Part shown: positions 30,104-32,809 of the stretch, piece after piece
How the letters are laid out: every line of letters begins with the position of its first letter
Position numbering within the stretch: the stretch's first letter is position 1
Assembly (NCBI GenBank): GCA_947601445.1
Contig: CANQGD010000001.1
Coordinates: 97,608-130,416, forward strand
DNA length: 32,809 nt
Origin: an uncultured Clostridia bacterium
Lineage (GTDB): Bacteria > Bacillota > Clostridia > Christensenellales > CAG-314
Reading direction: 5' to 3'
Notes under the pieces: generated by a model
Database searches by the model: none
Seen by the model: the letters and a program-made list of their open reading frames with translations, nothing else
Told to the model about the DNA's origin: nothing
Program-made: the position numbers and the translations under genes

Positions 30104-32809
30104 TTGAAGTCACGTAAAGTTACCAAGGGCAAGATGATTGCAAGTATAATAGGTATTTGCATTGCAACATTGCTTGTTATTTTTGCATTTTGCGGCAGAT
30201 ATGCCGAGGGCGGATTCAGGCAATTCGGCAATTTCTTTTTGGGAAGTTTCGGCATGTCCTTCTACGGTTTGATGGCGGCGGTCATTGTGGCATGCTCCTT
30301 TACTCTTGCGGGCAAAAGTCTGAAAATTCCGCCTAAATACGCCGTGTTTTTTGCACTCACTTTTATTTCGGTGGTGCTGTTTGTTCACACGCTTACAACG
30401 ACATATCTTCCTTCCGAAGAATTTTATAATGCAAACGGCACCGGATATGTGCAGCTTGTCTACAATTATTATGACAAGACGGTAGGCGTGCCTACTTTCG
30501 GAGGAGTGGTATTCGGTTGTATTTCTTGGGCACTCACACGCGCGCTTACGATTTGGGGAGCTATGATATTTATCGTTGCGCTGTTGGGATTGTCGGTGTT
30601 TTTTGTGGGCGACTTCTTTTATGCGTACTTTACCAACAAACTCACACTGCAATATGAACGTAATTCCAGCGATATTGAACCGAGCGAGGAAACAGTTTCC
30701 GTTTCTCCCGTAAGCGACGTCGATTCGCGTCAACAAATGGCATATAGAGTTCTTTTCGAAAATCAAACTATTCCGGAGGAAGTTTCCACCTCGCCGATAC
30801 AAGAAAAATACTCCGTTTCGCCGCAATCGATATTGGACAATCCGATGGGACGTTCACAAGCGGAACAAATTTTGTTTGGCAATGCGCCCGATCAGACTCA
30901 GGAGCAGCAGCAACCCGCGCCTTCCGGCAACAACTTTTTCCGTTCAGCAAATACGGTTACAAACGAACCGCAAAACGATGATTTTATCGTAAGAGGTTTT
31001 TATAATACAAGCGAAACTACGCCTAAATCCGAACCTGCTTCGAGCGAATGGAAAGTTACCACGCCCGAGCCGCAACAGGAACCTAAGCGTGAAGAAGCCC
31101 CCGCACCCGCTTTTGCGGAGACAAACAGCGTATTTGAGCCTATTGTAGAAGTTCCGAGCGAAGATGTCGATATATCCGATGTGGTTGTCGAAACTTCGCC
31201 GCAAGCGGAGACTGTCGACGATACAACCGACGAACAATCTTTGCAAGATGATATAGAGGTACAACCCGAAGCGGAGAATGACGCTACTCCGAATCAAACC
31301 GAATCTGACGAGGACGAGTTGATTGCGATACCGGGCGAAACTATCATCGATACGTCATCCGGACCGGCTGTACAGACAAAAATCGACTTGATCTCTCGCA
31401 AAGAATTAGAAAAAGAGCAAAATCGCGTACACAAATATCTCAAATACAATCCTCCGCCGTTCGACTTGCTTAACGACATTACGATAGTGGAAGATACCGA
31501 AGCGGATGACAGAGCGCGTGCCGCCGAAGCTATCACCAAAAAGTTGGCAGTGTTTAAAATAAAAGTGGAAATAGCGGACATTATAGTGGGACCTTCCGTA
31601 ACAAGATATATGTTCAATTTGCTTTCGCAAGAAACACGAATGAGCGCTTTTGCACAGTATTCAAACGACATAAAAGCATGCGTTGAGGCAGAGGACGATA
31701 TTCGTATCGAAGCACCCGTACACGGCACAAAACAAGTGGGTATAGAGGTCGCCAATAAGACCAAACGTCCCGTCGTGCTCAGAAGTATATTGGAAACGGA
31801 GACCTTCAAAAAAGGCAAAGGCAATTTGGTATTTGCGATCGGTCAGGAAATAACAGGCAAACCCGTAGTTGCCGATTTGGCTGATATGCCTCACCTTTTG
31901 ATCGCCGGCGCAACCGGTTCGGGCAAGAGCGTTGCATTGAACTGCCTTATAGTAAGCTTGATGTATAAATACGGCCCCGAATATGTGCGTTTTGTAATGG
32001 TTGACCCCAAATTTGTCGAGTTGTCACGCTATAACGGAATTCCGCACATGCTCACCAGCGAAACGATTACCACGACGAACGACGCGCTTGCGGGAATGGA
32101 TTATCTGATCAATGAGATGGATGCGCGTTATCAACTGTTCCGCCAAAACGGTGTAGGCAATATAGGCGAATATAACGAACGCATCAATCCTCGCATAACG
32201 CAGCGTCTGCCATATCTTGTTTTTATAGTGGACGAATTGGCGGATTTAATGGCTGCAAGTAAGCAAGCGTTTGAATCCAAATTGCAGCGCTTGGCGCAAA
32301 AATCAAGAGCTGCGGGTATTCACATCGTACTTGCGACACAGCGTCCGGACGTAAAGACGATTACCGGTACGATAAAGGCAAACCTTCCCTGCCGTATGGC
32401 GCTCAAAGTTTCTTCTCCCTTTGACAGCAACACGATAATCAACAGCGGCGGAGCGGAAAAATTGTTGGGCAAGGGCGATATGTTGTTTATGTCTCCCGGT
32501 TCGGCAGATTTGGACCGTGTTCAAGGCGCATACATCTCCAATGACGAAATTCGCGGATTGGTTGAGTACGCTCGCGAAACAAACGAAGTATACTACGACG
32601 ACGAAATTTCCGACGAGATTTTCGTTTCCGAAAAGCAGGCAGAAGAAGAGGCGCGCGAGCAAGAAGCCTCAAAGGACGCCACAAAAGAATCGCAAGTTGA
32701 CCCATATTGCAAAAAAGCATTACGTTATTGGTTGGAAAGAAACAGCGGCAAGGCGTCAATAGCGTCAATACAGCGTAATTTGGGTATCGGTTTTAACCGT
32801 GCCGGTCGT
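30104..32809 (+). CDS. DNA translocase SpoIIIE/FtsK (partial, runs off the window)
   Basis: 902 codons are present and the frame is open to the edge; the ORF track omits it because no stop is reached. The start is TTG at 30104, chosen for the full AAGGAGGTGA site 3 nt upstream. About four to five hydrophobic segments (11-29, 52-70, 79-98, 132-170) anchor it in the membrane. A long acidic, Pro/Gln-rich linker (~185-430) follows. The motor domain has Walker A GATGSGKS (~602-609), FIVDELADLM as Walker B, and LATQRPDVKTITGTIKANLP. The beginning of the DNA-reading gamma domain (YCKKALRYWLERNSGKASI) is visible. It pumps the chromosome through the septum in division or sporulation; which role dominates cannot be told here. 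Confidence 0.94.
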   Translation, partial: MKSRKVTKGKMIASIIGICIATLLVIFAFCGRYAEGGFRQFGNFFLGSFGMSFYGLMAAVIVACSFTLAGKSLKIPPKYAVFFALTFISVVLFVHTLTTTYLPSEEFYNANGTGYVQLVYNYYDKTVGVPTFGGVVFGCISWALTRALTIWGAMIFIVALLGLSVFFVGDFFYAYFTNKLTLQYERNSSDIEPSEETVSVSPVSDVDSRQQMAYRVLFENQTIPEEVSTSPIQEKYSVSPQSILDNPMGRSQAEQILFGNAPDQTQEQQQPAPSGNNFFRSANTVTNEPQNDDFIVRGFYNTSETTPKSEPASSEWKVTTPEPQQEPKREEAPAPAFAETNSVFEPIVEVPSEDVDISDVVVETSPQAETVDDTTDEQSLQDDIEVQPEAENDATPNQTESDEDELIAIPGETIIDTSSGPAVQTKIDLISRKELEKEQNRVHKYLKYNPPPFDLLNDITIVEDTEADDRARAAEAITKKLAVFKIKVEIADIIVGPSVTRYMFNLLSQETRMSAFAQYSNDIKACVEAEDDIRIEAPVHGTKQVGIEVANKTKRPVVLRSILETETFKKGKGNLVFAIGQEITGKPVVADLADMPHLLIAGATGSGKSVALNCLIVSLMYKYGPEYVRFVMVDPKFVELSRYNGIPHMLTSETITTTNDALAGMDYLINEMDARYQLFRQNGVGNIGEYNERINPRITQRLPYLVFIVDELADLMAASKQAFESKLQRLAQKSRAAGIHIVLATQRPDVKTITGTIKANLPCRMALKVSSPFDSNTIINSGGAEKLLGKGDMLFMSPGSADLDRVQGAYISNDEIRGLVEYARETNEVYYDDEISDEIFVSEKQAEEEAREQEASKDATKESQVDPYCKKALRYWLERNSGKASIASIQRNLGIGFNRAGR

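Noticed and set aside
30110-30826. 238-codon minus-strand open frame
   Set aside because: Antisense of the SpoIIIE/FtsK gene, which reads through without stop and has clear motifs.

Overview
The window looks like a chromosomal segment of an endospore-forming, or sporulation-gene-bearing, member of the Clostridia (Firmicutes). The evidence is a rich set of spore genes (sigG, a ylmC/ymxH-type gene, spoIVA, the spoIIAA-spoIIAB-sigF operon, ytfI-ytfJ/gerW, a dacB/dacF-type carboxypeptidase, a ylxY-type deacetylase and spoIIIE/ftsK). AT-rich spacers, GGAGG-type ribosome sites, and clostridial gene orders such as DUF512-der-plsY, an ispH-S1 fusion and rpsO-pnp-ylxY-mlpA point the same way. I see no phage, insertion sequence, CRISPR array or rRNA. 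An uncultured gut clostridial lineage is my inference only.

Layout. 1-220 is the 3' end of a thymidine kinase gene. 386-2035 (-) is a strongly diverged IlvD/EDD-family protein with a near-consensus promoter but without the usual cluster, metal and catalytic residues. 2215-3361 holds sigG, with a sigma-F-like promoter, and a YlmC/YmxH gene. 3523-5206 is an RluA-type pseudouridine synthase, apparently leaderless, followed by a cyclophilin-like lipoprotein. 5252-8579 is the tight DUF512 radical SAM - der - plsY run. 8696-9841 is a methyltransferase. 10399-11859 is spoIVA.

12472-13967 (-) is the spoIIA operon, divergent from a six-gene tRNA cluster (Pro, Met/Ile2, Asp, Phe, Thr, Tyr; 14144-14704). 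A Spo0A-box core lies between them. 14821-16503 is a GNAT acetyltransferase plus a type I phosphodiesterase. 17175-19102 is ytfI(DUF2953)-ytfJ-dacB. 19345-25156 is a compact run: rluB-surE-baiN-like oxidoreductase-aroH-plsC-ispH::S1. 25242-29892 is rpsO-pnp-ylxY-type deacetylase-M16 peptidase. The window ends inside a SpoIIIE/FtsK translocase (30104 onward).

How the genes fit together. SpoIIAA/SpoIIAB/SigF is the forespore partner-switch module. A sigma-F-like site precedes sigG, which encodes the next forespore sigma factor. SpoIVA is the mother-cell coat platform. SpoIIIE pumps the chromosome into the forespore. DacB/DacF and the deacetylase probably act on cortex or wall peptidoglycan. The remainder is translation and RNA housekeeping (der, S15, PNPase, pseudouridine synthases, tRNAs), phospholipid synthesis (plsY, plsC), isoprenoids (ispH) and nucleotide or aromatic metabolism (tdk, surE, aroH).

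Main points for a second look: the residue-depleted IlvD paralogue; a conserved interrupted palindrome (CTACTAT-N7-ATAGTAG) in two near-identical intergenic copies plus two weaker ones; a leaderless rluA-type gene; a terminator six bases before the DUF512 start codon; and local loss of expected neighbours (gpsA, cmk, spmAB).
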